A stretch of DNA of 6,931 nt from an uncultured Chloroflexota bacterium. GTDB taxonomy: Bacteria > Chloroflexota > Limnocylindria > Limnocylindrales > Limnocylindraceae. The translations under genes were made by a program, and so were the position numbers. The stretch spans positions 1 to 6,931 of the forward strand of contig CAJABS010000012.1 of NCBI GenBank assembly GCA_903938075.1. Direction: 5' to 3'. Below, one piece after another: positions 1-6,295 of the stretch (within the stretch, counting starts at the first letter, position 1; every line of letters starts with the position of its first letter). Under the pieces are notes generated by a model. The model made no database searches. It was not told the origin of the DNA and saw only the letters and a program-made list of their open reading frames with translations.

Positions 1-133
1 ACCCGCTGCGATCTCAGCGCTCACCGCGCTCGGCCTTCACCCCATCACGGAGGAGTCAGACCCTACCGGCGAGGCGAGCGCACCACTCGACGCGGGCATC
101 ATCGGCGCGATCTTGCGCGGACCTCGCTCCTAA
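1..133 (+). CDS. C-terminal end of an unidentified gene, possibly uroporphyrinogen-III synthase (partial)
   Basis: An open frame runs from base 2 to a TAA at 131-133 and gives about 43 residues, beginning PAAISALTALGLHP and ending GAILRGPRS. Its stop lies 14 bp before exonuclease III on the same strand. GC-rich third positions and tight spacing indicate a real gene whose 5' part is outside the window. The pattern (a helix 'AAISALTALGL', a beta-strand, an acidic stretch, then a hydrophobic helix 'DAGIIGAIL') resembles the tail of HemD, uroporphyrinogen-III synthase, where 'AaALraLGL...' precedes a final 'gLvaAi' helix. That would be a tetrapyrrole-pathway enzyme and would fit the haem genes downstream, but 43 residues are too few for a firm call. 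Many other alpha/beta proteins end this way. Confidence 0.6.
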   Translation, partial: PAAISALTALGLHPITEESDPTGEASAPLDAGIIGAILRGPRS

Positions 134-147
134 CTCCTAGGGCGCCC

Positions 148-972
148 ATGGCTGCACGCACCCTTCGCATCGCCACCTGGAACGTCAACGGCCTCCGCGC
201 CCGCGCTGAGCGAGTTGCCGCCTGGCTTGATGCGGCCGAGCCAGACATCGTGCTGTTGCAAGAGACGAAGTGCGATCCGTCCCAGATTCCTGAAGGGCTC
301 TTCTCGACGCGATCCTATGAGGTCGCCGCCCTCGGCGCGGGCGGGCGCAACGGGGTGCTGATCGCATCGCGACACGGCCTCAGCGAGGTGCAGGAGAGCA
401 TCGCCGACTATGCCCCGAAGAACCACGACGAGTCGCTCCCCGATCTGCTCAGTGAGCCGCGACTCATCAGTGCCGTCTGCGGCGGTCTACGCGTTGCATC
501 GGTGTATGCGCCGAATGGACGTGAGGTAGACGCGCCACACTTCCACGCCAAGCTGCACTGGTACGGCGCCCTGCGCGCCTGGTCGGCGGAGCGCATCACT
601 GAGAGCGCACCACTCCTCCTTGGAGGCGACTTCAACGTGGCTCCGACCGATGCTGACGTGTGGGACCCAGCCGCACTCGTCGGGGCAACCCATGTCACCC
701 CGCGAGAGCGCGACGCCTGGAACGCTCTCGTTGGCCTCGGGCTGATGGATGCGGCACAAGCAGTCGTAGCGGATGGAGATCGCGCACCGTTCACCTGGTG
801 GGATTACCGCGGCGGTGCCTTTCATCGCGGCTGGGGGATGCGCATCGATCATCTACTCGTTGAGCCTCGTGCCGGCTCCATTGTGACGAGCAGTGTTGAT
901 CGCGATGGGCGAAAGGGCGAGTCGCCATCAGACCACGCCGCGCTGATGATTGACCTGGCGCAACAGGCGTGA
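148..972 (+). CDS. xth: exodeoxyribonuclease III (AP endonuclease, Xth/ExoA type)
   Basis: This is a cytoplasmic base-excision repair enzyme that cleaves DNA 5' of abasic sites and has 3'-5' exonuclease activity; it uses Mg2+. At 274 residues it is a normal-length, single endonuclease/exonuclease/phosphatase domain. Family motifs appear in order: TWNVNGLRAR with N12, LLQETK with the metal ligand E39, SVYAPNG with the catalytic Y120, GGDFNVAP with D161 and N163, FTWWDYRGGAFHRGWGMRIDHLL (215-237) with D234, and SDHAAL with the terminal D262-H263 pair. The ATG at 148 puts the first strand directly after five residues, as in other members. A weak AGGG at 139-142 is the only Shine-Dalgarno-like sequence. 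The gene follows the upstream partial gene by 14 bp and overlaps the next gene by 4 bp, so it is probably cotranscribed with both. I see nothing unusual in it. Confidence 0.96.
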   Translation: MAARTLRIATWNVNGLRARAERVAAWLDAAEPDIVLLQETKCDPSQIPEGLFSTRSYEVAALGAGGRNGVLIASRHGLSEVQESIADYAPKNHDESLPDLLSEPRLISAVCGGLRVASVYAPNGREVDAPHFHAKLHWYGALRAWSAERITESAPLLLGGDFNVAPTDADVWDPAALVGATHVTPRERDAWNALVGLGLMDAAQAVVADGDRAPFTWWDYRGGAFHRGWGMRIDHLLVEPRAGSIVTSSVDRDGRKGESPSDHAALMIDLAQQA

Positions 973-2030
973 TTACCGAACGACTACCCGCGCGCACCCC
1001 GCACTCTGCAGCGGAATTGATGCCGCGCGCCGCAGCGATCATTCGGGCTGGTGGCCTTGTCGCCTTCCCCACAGAGACCGTCTACGGACTCGGAGCAAAC
1101 GCGTTTGACGCGCCGGCTGTCGCACGCATCTTTGAAGCGAAGGGCCGCCCAACCTTTGACCCGCTCATCGTGCACATTGCCGTACGCGCCGATCTCACCC
1201 GCCTCTTCACCGATGATGCGCTCGCAGATCCGCGCATCACGATCCTTGCGGATGCCTTCTGGCCAGGAGCCCTCACGATTGTTGCCGCTGCACGGCCTGA
1301 GGTTCCTGGTCTCGTGCGCGCGGGGCTCGACACCGTTGGTGTGCGCCTCCCACGGCACGAGACAGCACTGGCGCTCATCCGCGCGGCGGGCACACCGATC
1401 GCTGCGCCGAGCGCAAATCGTTTCGGGCGTCTCTCCCCCACCACCGCCGACCATGTGCTTGAGCAGCTTGACGGGCGCATTGACGCGATTCTCCTCGGAG
1501 AGGCAACCGATATAGGTGTTGAGTCCAGTGTCGTCGCACTTGATAGCAGCGGACCTGTTCGTCTGCTGCGACACGGCGGCATCCCCCTTGAAGATCTCGC
1601 GCGGGTGCTCGCCGACCACGGCGGCATCGTCGCAGTTGCACCGACGGCACAGCCGGGCGTGCCACTACAGGCGCCCGGCATGACCGAGTCGCACTATGCA
1701 CCGGTCGTGCCGCTCCTCTTGGTAACGGGAGAGTTCCCTGCTGGCGTCACGGAGTGCGCGCTGCTCGCGCCAGATCGCGCGACCCTCACGCAGCTCGAAG
1801 GTCTTGCCGCGGCTTCCGGGGCCACGGTTCATGCGAGCGTTGTCCTCTCTGAGGCGCTCGATCCCGTTGCCGCCGCCGCCCACCTCTTTGAGCGCCTGCA
1901 TGACCTTGAGGCCATACTTCTTCGCAGCGCGGTGCCTGCCGCGAAAATCATCGCCGCCCCCTATCCTGAGGGCGGCCTCGGTTCGGCAATTGCGGACCGC
2001 CTGCGCCGCGCCGCAGCCACGCCGCAGTAG
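969..2030 (+). CDS. sua5: L-threonylcarbamoyladenylate synthase, two-domain Sua5 type
   Basis: It makes threonylcarbamoyl-AMP from threonine, bicarbonate and ATP, the first step of the universal t6A37 modification of ANN-decoding tRNAs, in the cytoplasm. At 353 residues it is the long Sua5 form. The YrdC-like domain covers about 18-205, with GGLVAFPTETVYGLGANA (28-45), the KGRP nucleotide-binding signature (K58-P61) followed by PLIVHI, and PSANR at 147-151. The linker APGMTESHYAP (235-245) matches the family's 'PGM..HYAP' flap, and a C-terminal Sua5 domain follows to the end. The chosen start is GTG at 969, overlapping the xth stop as GTGA, which suggests translational coupling. An in-frame ATG at 1020 (residue 18) is possible but would trim the first helix. 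Short TsaC/YrdC proteins lack the C-terminal domain, so this is Sua5 rather than TsaC. Confidence 0.95.
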   Translation: MITERLPARTPHSAAELMPRAAAIIRAGGLVAFPTETVYGLGANAFDAPAVARIFEAKGRPTFDPLIVHIAVRADLTRLFTDDALADPRITILADAFWPGALTIVAAARPEVPGLVRAGLDTVGVRLPRHETALALIRAAGTPIAAPSANRFGRLSPTTADHVLEQLDGRIDAILLGEATDIGVESSVVALDSSGPVRLLRHGGIPLEDLARVLADHGGIVAVAPTAQPGVPLQAPGMTESHYAPVVPLLLVTGEFPAGVTECALLAPDRATLTQLEGLAAASGATVHASVVLSEALDPVAAAAHLFERLHDLEAILLRSAVPAAKIIAAPYPEGGLGSAIADRLRRAAATPQ

Positions 2031-2035
2031 GGGGG
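2029..2035 (+). promoter_or_regulatory. strong Shine-Dalgarno of the YczE-like gene
   Basis: AGGGGGG, partly inside the preceding TAG stop, lies 6 nt before the ATG at 2042. It is the clearest ribosome-binding site in the window and fixes this start. It contrasts with the three SD-less starts at 4562, 4610 and 6295. Confidence 0.75.
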
Positions 2036-2041
2036 AACCGC

Positions 2042-2728
2042 ATGACCACACCGCGCAGCAACTGGCTCTCACAGGCGATCACCGCCGATGCGCTGAAGCG
2101 CTTCCCCCAATCCATCGCCGGCCAGGCGGTCTTCGCCACGGGCCTCGTCATGATGCTCGCGGCAGGGGTCGGCCTTCCGTCGTGGGAGATCCTGCATCAG
2201 GGCCTCAGTAAGCAGCTCGGCATTCAGATCGGCACCGCCGCGCAGTTGAGCGGCATCTTCGTGCTGCTCCTCTGGATCCCACTCCGGCAGCGCCCTGGCC
2301 TCGGCACCCTCAGCAACATTGTGATCATCGGCTGGGTGATGAACGTTGAGCTTGCCCTCCTTGAGTTTGCTGGGGTCCCCTCGGCAGCAGAGATTGCCAC
2401 GCAGCCGCTACTCGCTGGTGCGCTGGCGATCGCTGGCACGGCAGTGGTCGGTATCGGCTCCGGCATCTATATCGGCAGCGGCAATGGCCCAGGGCCACGC
2501 GACGGACTTATGACCGGACTCCACCACCGCACTGGGCAGGCGATCTGGAAGATGCGCACCGCCATCGAGGTGGTTGTCGGTGTCTTAGGGATCGTGCTCG
2601 GCGGCACATTCGGCTTCGGCACCATCTGGTTTGCCTTCACGATCGGGCCGCAGGTGCAGTTCTGGCTCGGTCGGTTTGACCCGAGCGGTCGCGCCAAGCG
2701 ACAGGCTGCAGCGGCAGATCGCCGCTGA
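2042..2728 (+). CDS. YczE/YyaS/YitT-like integral membrane protein
   Basis: This is a 228-residue polytopic inner-membrane protein of unknown biochemical role. Hydrophobic segments lie at about 26-43, 66-82, 92-110, 123-145, 172-187 and 188-208. Recognisable family blocks are GLPSWEILHQGLS (44-56), the loop WIPLRQRPGLGTL (78-90), and the most diagnostic, YIGSGNGPGPRDGLMTGL (143-160), followed by a basic helix and a last pair of segments ending near IGPQVQFWL. The tail is short, basic and alanine-rich. The actinobacterial/Bacillus YczE family has this layout; as I recall, YczE of Bacillus amyloliquefaciens affects lipopeptide production, but no transport substrate is established. It follows sua5 by 11 bp with a strong SD at 2029-2035, so it is probably the last gene of the plus-strand unit, which closes at a hairpin at 2734-2749. 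Family assignment is good; function is unknown. Confidence 0.85.
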   Translation: MTTPRSNWLSQAITADALKRFPQSIAGQAVFATGLVMMLAAGVGLPSWEILHQGLSKQLGIQIGTAAQLSGIFVLLLWIPLRQRPGLGTLSNIVIIGWVMNVELALLEFAGVPSAAEIATQPLLAGALAIAGTAVVGIGSGIYIGSGNGPGPRDGLMTGLHHRTGQAIWKMRTAIEVVVGVLGIVLGGTFGFGTIWFAFTIGPQVQFWLGRFDPSGRAKRQAAAADRR

Positions 2729-2733
2729 GTTCG

Positions 2734-2749
2734 TGCCGCTAGCGCGGCA
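2734..2749. terminator. small hairpin between convergent genes, possible bidirectional terminator
   Basis: TGCCGC (2734-2739), a TAGC loop and GCGGCA (2744-2749) form a perfect 6-bp stem. It lies 5 bases after the YczE-like stop and spans the stop codon of the convergent haem synthase fusion (2739-2741). Neither strand has a U-tract after it, so intrinsic termination is uncertain; it could instead be a pause site or an mRNA 3'-end stabiliser. Confidence 0.35.
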
Positions 2750-4562
2750 GAATTGAGTCGATCGCGATCGCGGCGAAGATCAACGTGAGGTAGCTGATCG
2801 AGTAGCGATAGAGGCGCGTTGCTCCGCGCAACAGCCCATCGCCGAGTACATCACTGCGCAGCCGCCACGCACGCAGCAAGAAGATGCCGCCGCCAACGAT
2901 TGCCACGGCTAGGTAGACGAGTCCCATCCCCGCTACCGCCCAGAGCATCAGGCTCATCACCACAAGCAGGATCGTATAGAGCCAGATCTGCCTCGCAGTC
3001 TCCGCGGGGCCCGCGGTCACCGGAAGCATCGGCACACCCGCCGCGGCGTAATCGGGGCCGATACGCAGTGCGAGCGCCCAGAAGTGTGGCGGTGTCCAGT
3101 AGAAGACCAGGGCGAAGAGCAGGATCGGCACCAGCGAGATATCACCCGTCACGGCGGCCCAGCCGATCACTGGCGGAAGGGCACCCGCCGCTCCGCCGAT
3201 CACGATGTTCTGTGGGGTGGATCGCTTCAGGATCAGCGTGTAGATCAGCACGTAGAAGGCGATGGCTAGAAGTGAGACGAACGCCGCCATCATCGTGGTC
3301 GTGAACGCGAGGAAGAGAAAGCTCGCGACACCAAGGATGCTCGCAAAGAGGAGTGCGGATCCGATGCTAATTCGGCCCGTCACGAGCGGGCGTGCGGCGG
3401 TGCGCGCCATCTTCGCGTCAATATCGGCATCAATGATGCAGTTGAAGACATTGGCACTTGCCGCACTGAGAGTTCCCCCGACGAGCGTTGCTGCAATCAG
3501 GGTGAGTGGCGGAAAGCCGTGTGCGGCAAGGAGCATCGCAGGGACGGTGGTGATGAGCAGCAGCTCGACGATACGGGGCTTTGTCAGTGCGACGTAGGCG
3601 AAGATCGTCTCGCGGAGTGTCAGCTCGCTGCGCTTAGTCCCCCCAGGGGAAGAGCCGCCGGCGGAACGCCCCTCAAGGAGTGCGATGGAGGCGGCACCGA
3701 CGGTGAGGACCCAGATGAAGGTTGCGAGCGCGACGTGGAGGGTCTGGGTCCACGGTGCGAGCTTGGTGAAGATCTGGATGGCACCGATCACGCACTGCAC
3801 GGCAAAGACCGCCACCGCGTACGTGAGCAGCTGGCGTACGCGCATTGGACTCCCCTTCTCGCGACGAACGACCCAGAGCGCCGAGATAAGGATGAGCGCA
3901 ACGATCGCCGTCGCGTAGCGGTGCACGATCATTGGCGTCGAGAGTTCGGTGATCGGTGGGAAGAGGGTGCCCCCCATAAGCGGCCAGTCGGGATAGAGGA
4001 GGCCCGTTTCGGTGCCCGTCACGTTGGATCCGAAGAGAAGCAGTGCATAGATCGCGCCCGCCGCAACGATCGGTGCGACGACGCTCCCGCTCGCGCGGCG
4101 AATGCCCGCAAGCGTCTCGTCGTAGCCACTGCGCGCGAGTACCCAGACCTGCAGGCCAACAAAGGCCATCGCCGAGGCGAGATGCGCGGTCACTGATTGC
4201 CCTGAGTTCGACTCAAGGACCGTTTGGCGCCCAAGCCAGGCTTGGAAGAGAACGAGCCCGAGTAGGGCGATTGAGGCCCCCTGTAGTGATCGTCGACCCT
4301 TGAGGTTTCGGAGCGCAATGACGACAACCGAGAGGGCAATGAGACCGATCAACGCCGCAATCGCGCGGTGGATCCACTCCAGCCATGCCTTGTAGGCAAT
4401 GACGTCGCCTGAGTCGGTGGTTGGTGGGATCAACTGCCCGTAGCAGAGTGGCCAATCGGGGCAGCCCATCCCGGAGTCCGTTGCGCGAACAATCACGCCG
4501 ATCACCACGAGGCCGATCGTGGCGCCGAGGAGAAGTCGTACTGCTGCGCGGAAACTCTTCAT
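2739..4562 (-). CDS. ctaA/ctaB: fused haem A synthase (CtaA/Cox15) - protohaem IX farnesyltransferase (CtaB)
   Basis: This membrane protein of 607 residues joins the two steps that convert haem B to haem O (CtaB) and haem O to haem A (CtaA), the cofactor of aa3-type oxidases. The CtaA half (1 to about 296) has eight membrane segments with the four expected haem-ligand histidines in even-numbered helices: H65 in EWIHR, H127, H214 in VHRY and H276. The loop cysteine pair C34/C40 (CPDWPLC) is present in the first half only. A Ser/Gly/Lys linker (297-317) leads to the CtaB half: YVALTKPR (323-330), the prenyl-diphosphate motif with N371, N374, D378 and D382, then R387-TAARPL, and YTLILKRSTPQN (441-452). 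All key residues are present, so both activities look intact. The order CtaA-CtaB is the reverse of the reaction order. The start ATG at 4562 has no SD but has a TACCAT box 6 nt upstream. Fusions of this kind are known in some bacterial and archaeal lineages. Confidence 0.96.
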   Translation of the reverse strand: MKSFRAAVRLLLGATIGLVVIGVIVRATDSGMGCPDWPLCYGQLIPPTTDSGDVIAYKAWLEWIHRAIAALIGLIALSVVVIALRNLKGRRSLQGASIALLGLVLFQAWLGRQTVLESNSGQSVTAHLASAMAFVGLQVWVLARSGYDETLAGIRRASGSVVAPIVAAGAIYALLLFGSNVTGTETGLLYPDWPLMGGTLFPPITELSTPMIVHRYATAIVALILISALWVVRREKGSPMRVRQLLTYAVAVFAVQCVIGAIQIFTKLAPWTQTLHVALATFIWVLTVGAASIALLEGRSAGGSSPGGTKRSELTLRETIFAYVALTKPRIVELLLITTVPAMLLAAHGFPPLTLIAATLVGGTLSAASANVFNCIIDADIDAKMARTAARPLVTGRISIGSALLFASILGVASFLFLAFTTTMMAAFVSLLAIAFYVLIYTLILKRSTPQNIVIGGAAGALPPVIGWAAVTGDISLVPILLFALVFYWTPPHFWALALRIGPDYAAAGVPMLPVTAGPAETARQIWLYTILLVVMSLMLWAVAGMGLVYLAVAIVGGGIFLLRAWRLRSDVLGDGLLRGATRLYRYSISYLTLIFAAIAIDSILPR

Positions 4563-4568
4563 AGGTAG

Positions 4569-4574
4569 ATGGTA
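4569..4574 (-). promoter_or_regulatory. -10 box of a leaderless promoter for the haem synthase fusion
   Basis: On the minus strand TACCAT (TANNNT) is followed by exactly 6 nt and then the ATG at 4562, so transcription would begin at or next to the start codon. No purine-rich SD precedes the ATG and no clear -35 is visible. The same geometry is found at 4598-4603 and 6302-6307. Confidence 0.6.
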
Positions 4575-4597
4575 CGCCGACCCTCAGAAACGTGGGA

Positions 4598-4603
4598 TAG
4601 AGT
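4598..4603 (+). promoter_or_regulatory. -10 box of a leaderless promoter for the thioredoxin-like lipoprotein
   Basis: TAGAGT (TANNNT) is followed by 6 nt (GGGAAC) and the ATG at 4610, so the A of the ATG is the expected transcription start. Two copies of GTGGGA (4592-4597 and 4602-4607), 10 bp apart, flank and overlap the box and could be a regulator site. There is no recognisable TTGACA at the -35 distance. The purines before the ATG are too close for normal SD spacing. Confidence 0.6.
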
Positions 4604-4609
4604 GGGAAC

Positions 4610-5584
4610 ATGAAGAACTACCTACGAAGCACTGTTCTCGCCTCCCTCTGCGCCGCACTTATCGCCTGCGGAGGTGCCACCCCCTCCCCCACCCCTTCGT
4701 CGAGCGCCAGCGGTAGCGACCGAAGCGGCTGCACCGATGCATGGCCTGCAGCAGGCCAGGCGAGCTCCACTGGACCACTGCCGCTCCTGGCAAACAGCGA
4801 CCTCGCTCCAGGTGCCAATCGACTCATCCTCGGACTCGTTGACGGCGCCAGCTTCCCGCTCGGCTCCTCCGCCTGGTCGCTCAAGAGCGAAGTCTTCGAC
4901 ATTACGAACGACGGCTGCACGCCACTGGCGGCTGCATCACCACTCCCTTTTACCTGGGCGATCACGGATGTGCGCGGCTTCTTCATCGGCAGCACCGAGA
5001 TCCCTGTTGGCGCGCGTGAGATTGGCCTGGTTGTCAGCGGCACTGACGCCACTGGTGCCACCGTGCTCGTGCGCTTCACCTCGTTCGTTAGGCCAAAGGG
5101 AACCGCGCCGCGCCCTGGAGATGCGGCACCAACCGTTGCCACGCCACTCGCGGCCACAAACCCCCAGGGCATAGCAGGGGTATCAACAGATCCAGAACCA
5201 CGCGCGGAGTTCTATACGAACTCCGCCTCGGAGCTCCTTGCCGCAGGAACCCCCTTCCTCATTGCCTTCGCCTCACCCGCGTTCTGTGTCTCGCAAGCCT
5301 GCGGGCCAACGCTCACACTCTTGAAGAGTGCCGCCGACCAGCATCCGGGGGTCGTCATCGTGCACGTTGAGCCGTACCAGATGAGTTGGAACGGCACGCG
5401 CCTGATTCCTGTTCTTGCAGCCGGCGGTGGTCTTCAGGCCACGAGCATCGTGACCGCATGGCAGGTTCCCGTTGAGCCATGGATCTTCACCGTAGGACGT
5501 GACGGTCGCATCCTGCGCTCCCTTGAGGGGGTTATCAGCCCAGAAGAGTTTGACGCTGCGCTGGCCGAACTCGCCGCGAACTAA
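4610..5584 (+). CDS. lipoprotein with a thioredoxin-like domain carrying an FC-x4-CGP motif
   Basis: This is a 324-residue secreted lipoprotein, probably anchored outside the cytoplasmic membrane. It has a signal peptide with basic N-terminus (MKNYLR), a short hydrophobic core, and lipobox LIAC with the lipidated C20. A Ser/Pro/Thr-rich tether (23-40) follows. Residues of about 55-160 form a beta-rich domain beginning NSDLAPGANRLILGLVD and containing a possible C41-C103 disulfide. After a linker and VSTDPEP comes a thioredoxin-like fold: a strand FLIAFASPAF, then C226-VSQA-C231-GP, a helix, the strand VVIVHVEPY, and P290 in VEPWIFTVGRDGRI as candidate cis-proline. The usual CxxC is absent: CGP is retained but the next residue is Thr, and the partner Cys lies five positions earlier. 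I recall similar proteins in Chloroflexota and related bacteria, without assigned function. Divergence from the haem A synthase gene suggests a role in oxidase assembly or extracytoplasmic thiol chemistry, but this is inference. Confidence 0.88.
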   Translation: MKNYLRSTVLASLCAALIACGGATPSPTPSSSASGSDRSGCTDAWPAAGQASSTGPLPLLANSDLAPGANRLILGLVDGASFPLGSSAWSLKSEVFDITNDGCTPLAAASPLPFTWAITDVRGFFIGSTEIPVGAREIGLVVSGTDATGATVLVRFTSFVRPKGTAPRPGDAAPTVATPLAATNPQGIAGVSTDPEPRAEFYTNSASELLAAGTPFLIAFASPAFCVSQACGPTLTLLKSAADQHPGVVIVHVEPYQMSWNGTRLIPVLAAGGGLQATSIVTAWQVPVEPWIFTVGRDGRILRSLEGVISPEEFDAALAELAAN

Positions 5585-6295
5585 CTAGCGGCCGCTGCTA
5601 CCAGGGGCGCCGATCGGCTCCCCCGCTGCACAGAGCGGACAGTCGACTGGCTCATACGTCGGCAGGTCAAGAGTGATCCCTGCAATCAATGGAATCGGAT
5701 CACGACCCTCTGCCTCAATGGCGGTGAGCCCTGGCGTGCGACTGGCAACGACCGCAGCGGCGATCGGATGTGCGCCCGCGGCATAGAGCGGCGGGAGGAG
5801 TGCTTGGAGTGATCCGCCTGTCGTCAGAATGTCATCAACCAGGAGCACGCGGGCTCGTGGCGGAATCTGAAAGCCGCGACGGAATTCGCGACGAGTGAGC
5901 CCGTCGTCACCACGCACCTCTTCAGCAAAGAGGCCGCGAACGCCGAGGAGTCGGCCAATCTCGTAGGCCAACAACACGCCACCCGTCGTTGGCCCAACGA
6001 CGAGGTCAATGTCACCACCAAGCGCCTGAACGTTCTCGAGGCTCTGCACCGCGAGTGCGTGTGTGATCTCTGCAGCGGCAGATGGATGCTGCAGTAGCGA
6101 CCACTTCTCCAGGTACTGATCACCATGGCGTCCGCTTTTGAGCAGGAAGTGGCCACGTTGCAGCGCGCCAGTAGCAAGTAGAAGGCCTTCGATCCGCCGG
6201 GTTGTTGCAGCACGGTCACGCGGATCAACAGGGGTGGCGGGGTAACCCGCGGGTGGTGTCAGCGACTCGCGAAGGGGGCGAAGTGGTTCACTCAT
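5585..6295 (-). CDS. pyrE: orotate phosphoribosyltransferase
   Basis: It transfers the phosphoribosyl group of PRPP to orotate, giving OMP in de novo UMP synthesis; it is cytoplasmic and normally a dimer. Of 236 residues, the conserved fold starts at about 33 with RRIEGLLLATGALQRGHF. Next come LLKSGRHGDQYLEK (51-64), VVGPTTGGVLLAYEIG (99-114), the flexible catalytic loop region FAEEVRGDDGLTRREFRRGF (123-142), and the PRPP-binding motif VLLVDDILTTGGS (150-162) with D154-D155. The protein ends with a YEPVDCPLC tail (C219, C222), a CxxC that could bind metal. The first 32 residues are a Pro/Arg-rich extension beyond the usual family start. The ATG at 6295 is nevertheless supported by a TAGGCT box 6 nt upstream. 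The gene overlaps the upstream pyrD-like gene by 8 bp, and its TAG stop directly abuts the stop of the convergent lipoprotein gene. Confidence 0.96.
   Translation of the reverse strand: MSEPLRPLRESLTPPAGYPATPVDPRDRAATTRRIEGLLLATGALQRGHFLLKSGRHGDQYLEKWSLLQHPSAAAEITHALAVQSLENVQALGGDIDLVVGPTTGGVLLAYEIGRLLGVRGLFAEEVRGDDGLTRREFRRGFQIPPRARVLLVDDILTTGGSLQALLPPLYAAGAHPIAAAVVASRTPGLTAIEAEGRDPIPLIAGITLDLPTYEPVDCPLCAAGEPIGAPGSSGR
5604..5623. terminator. GC-rich hairpin 20 bases past the lipoprotein stop, possible terminator
   Basis: GGGG (5604-5607) pairs with CCCC (5620-5623), and after one mismatch GCC (5609-5611) pairs with GGC (5616-5618) around a GATC loop. It lies inside the 3' coding end of pyrE, the only place the abutting lipoprotein gene could have a nearby terminator. 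A 10-bp palindrome AGCGGCCGCT at 5587-5596 sits between it and the stop codons. There is no U-tract on either strand, so intrinsic termination is not assured; in GC-rich DNA such a hairpin may be coincidental. Confidence 0.25.

Noticed and set aside
76..615. Direct repeat of GAGCGCACCACTC at 76-88 and 603-615
   Set aside because: Both copies lie within coding sequence and encode the same common Ser-Ala-Pro-Leu run in unrelated proteins; no further similarity flanks them.
1020..1022. In-frame ATG at residue 18 as alternative start for the Sua5 gene
   Set aside because: It would remove part of the first helix, and the GTG at 969 gives the GTGA overlap with xth that fits operon coupling; no better SD precedes the ATG.
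984..1619. Minus-strand open frame of 211 codons antisense to sua5
   Set aside because: Low-complexity composition and no family motif; the plus-strand frame carries a complete Sua5 protein.
3519..4196. Plus-strand open frame of 225 codons antisense to the haem synthase fusion
   Set aside because: Its translation is rich in Arg, Asp, Glu and Gly with no recognisable fold, and it lies wholly within a gene whose motifs are all intact. GC-rich third positions commonly leave such frames open.
4679..4696. C-rich low-complexity tract at the start of the lipoprotein gene
   Set aside because: It encodes the Pro/Ser/Thr tether normally found after a lipidated cysteine, so it needs no separate explanation such as phase variation; the C runs are short and interrupted.
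4618..5172. Minus-strand open frame of 184 codons opposite the lipoprotein gene
   Set aside because: The plus strand has a lipobox, tether and thioredoxin-like domain plus a promoter-like box; the antisense frame has none of these and a composition typical of shadow frames.
5588..5595. GCGGCCGC palindrome next to the two stop codons, as a possible cloning-site artefact
   Set aside because: It lies inside the pyrE frame encoding its final residues, both genes read through to natural stops, and no vector-like sequence adjoins it.
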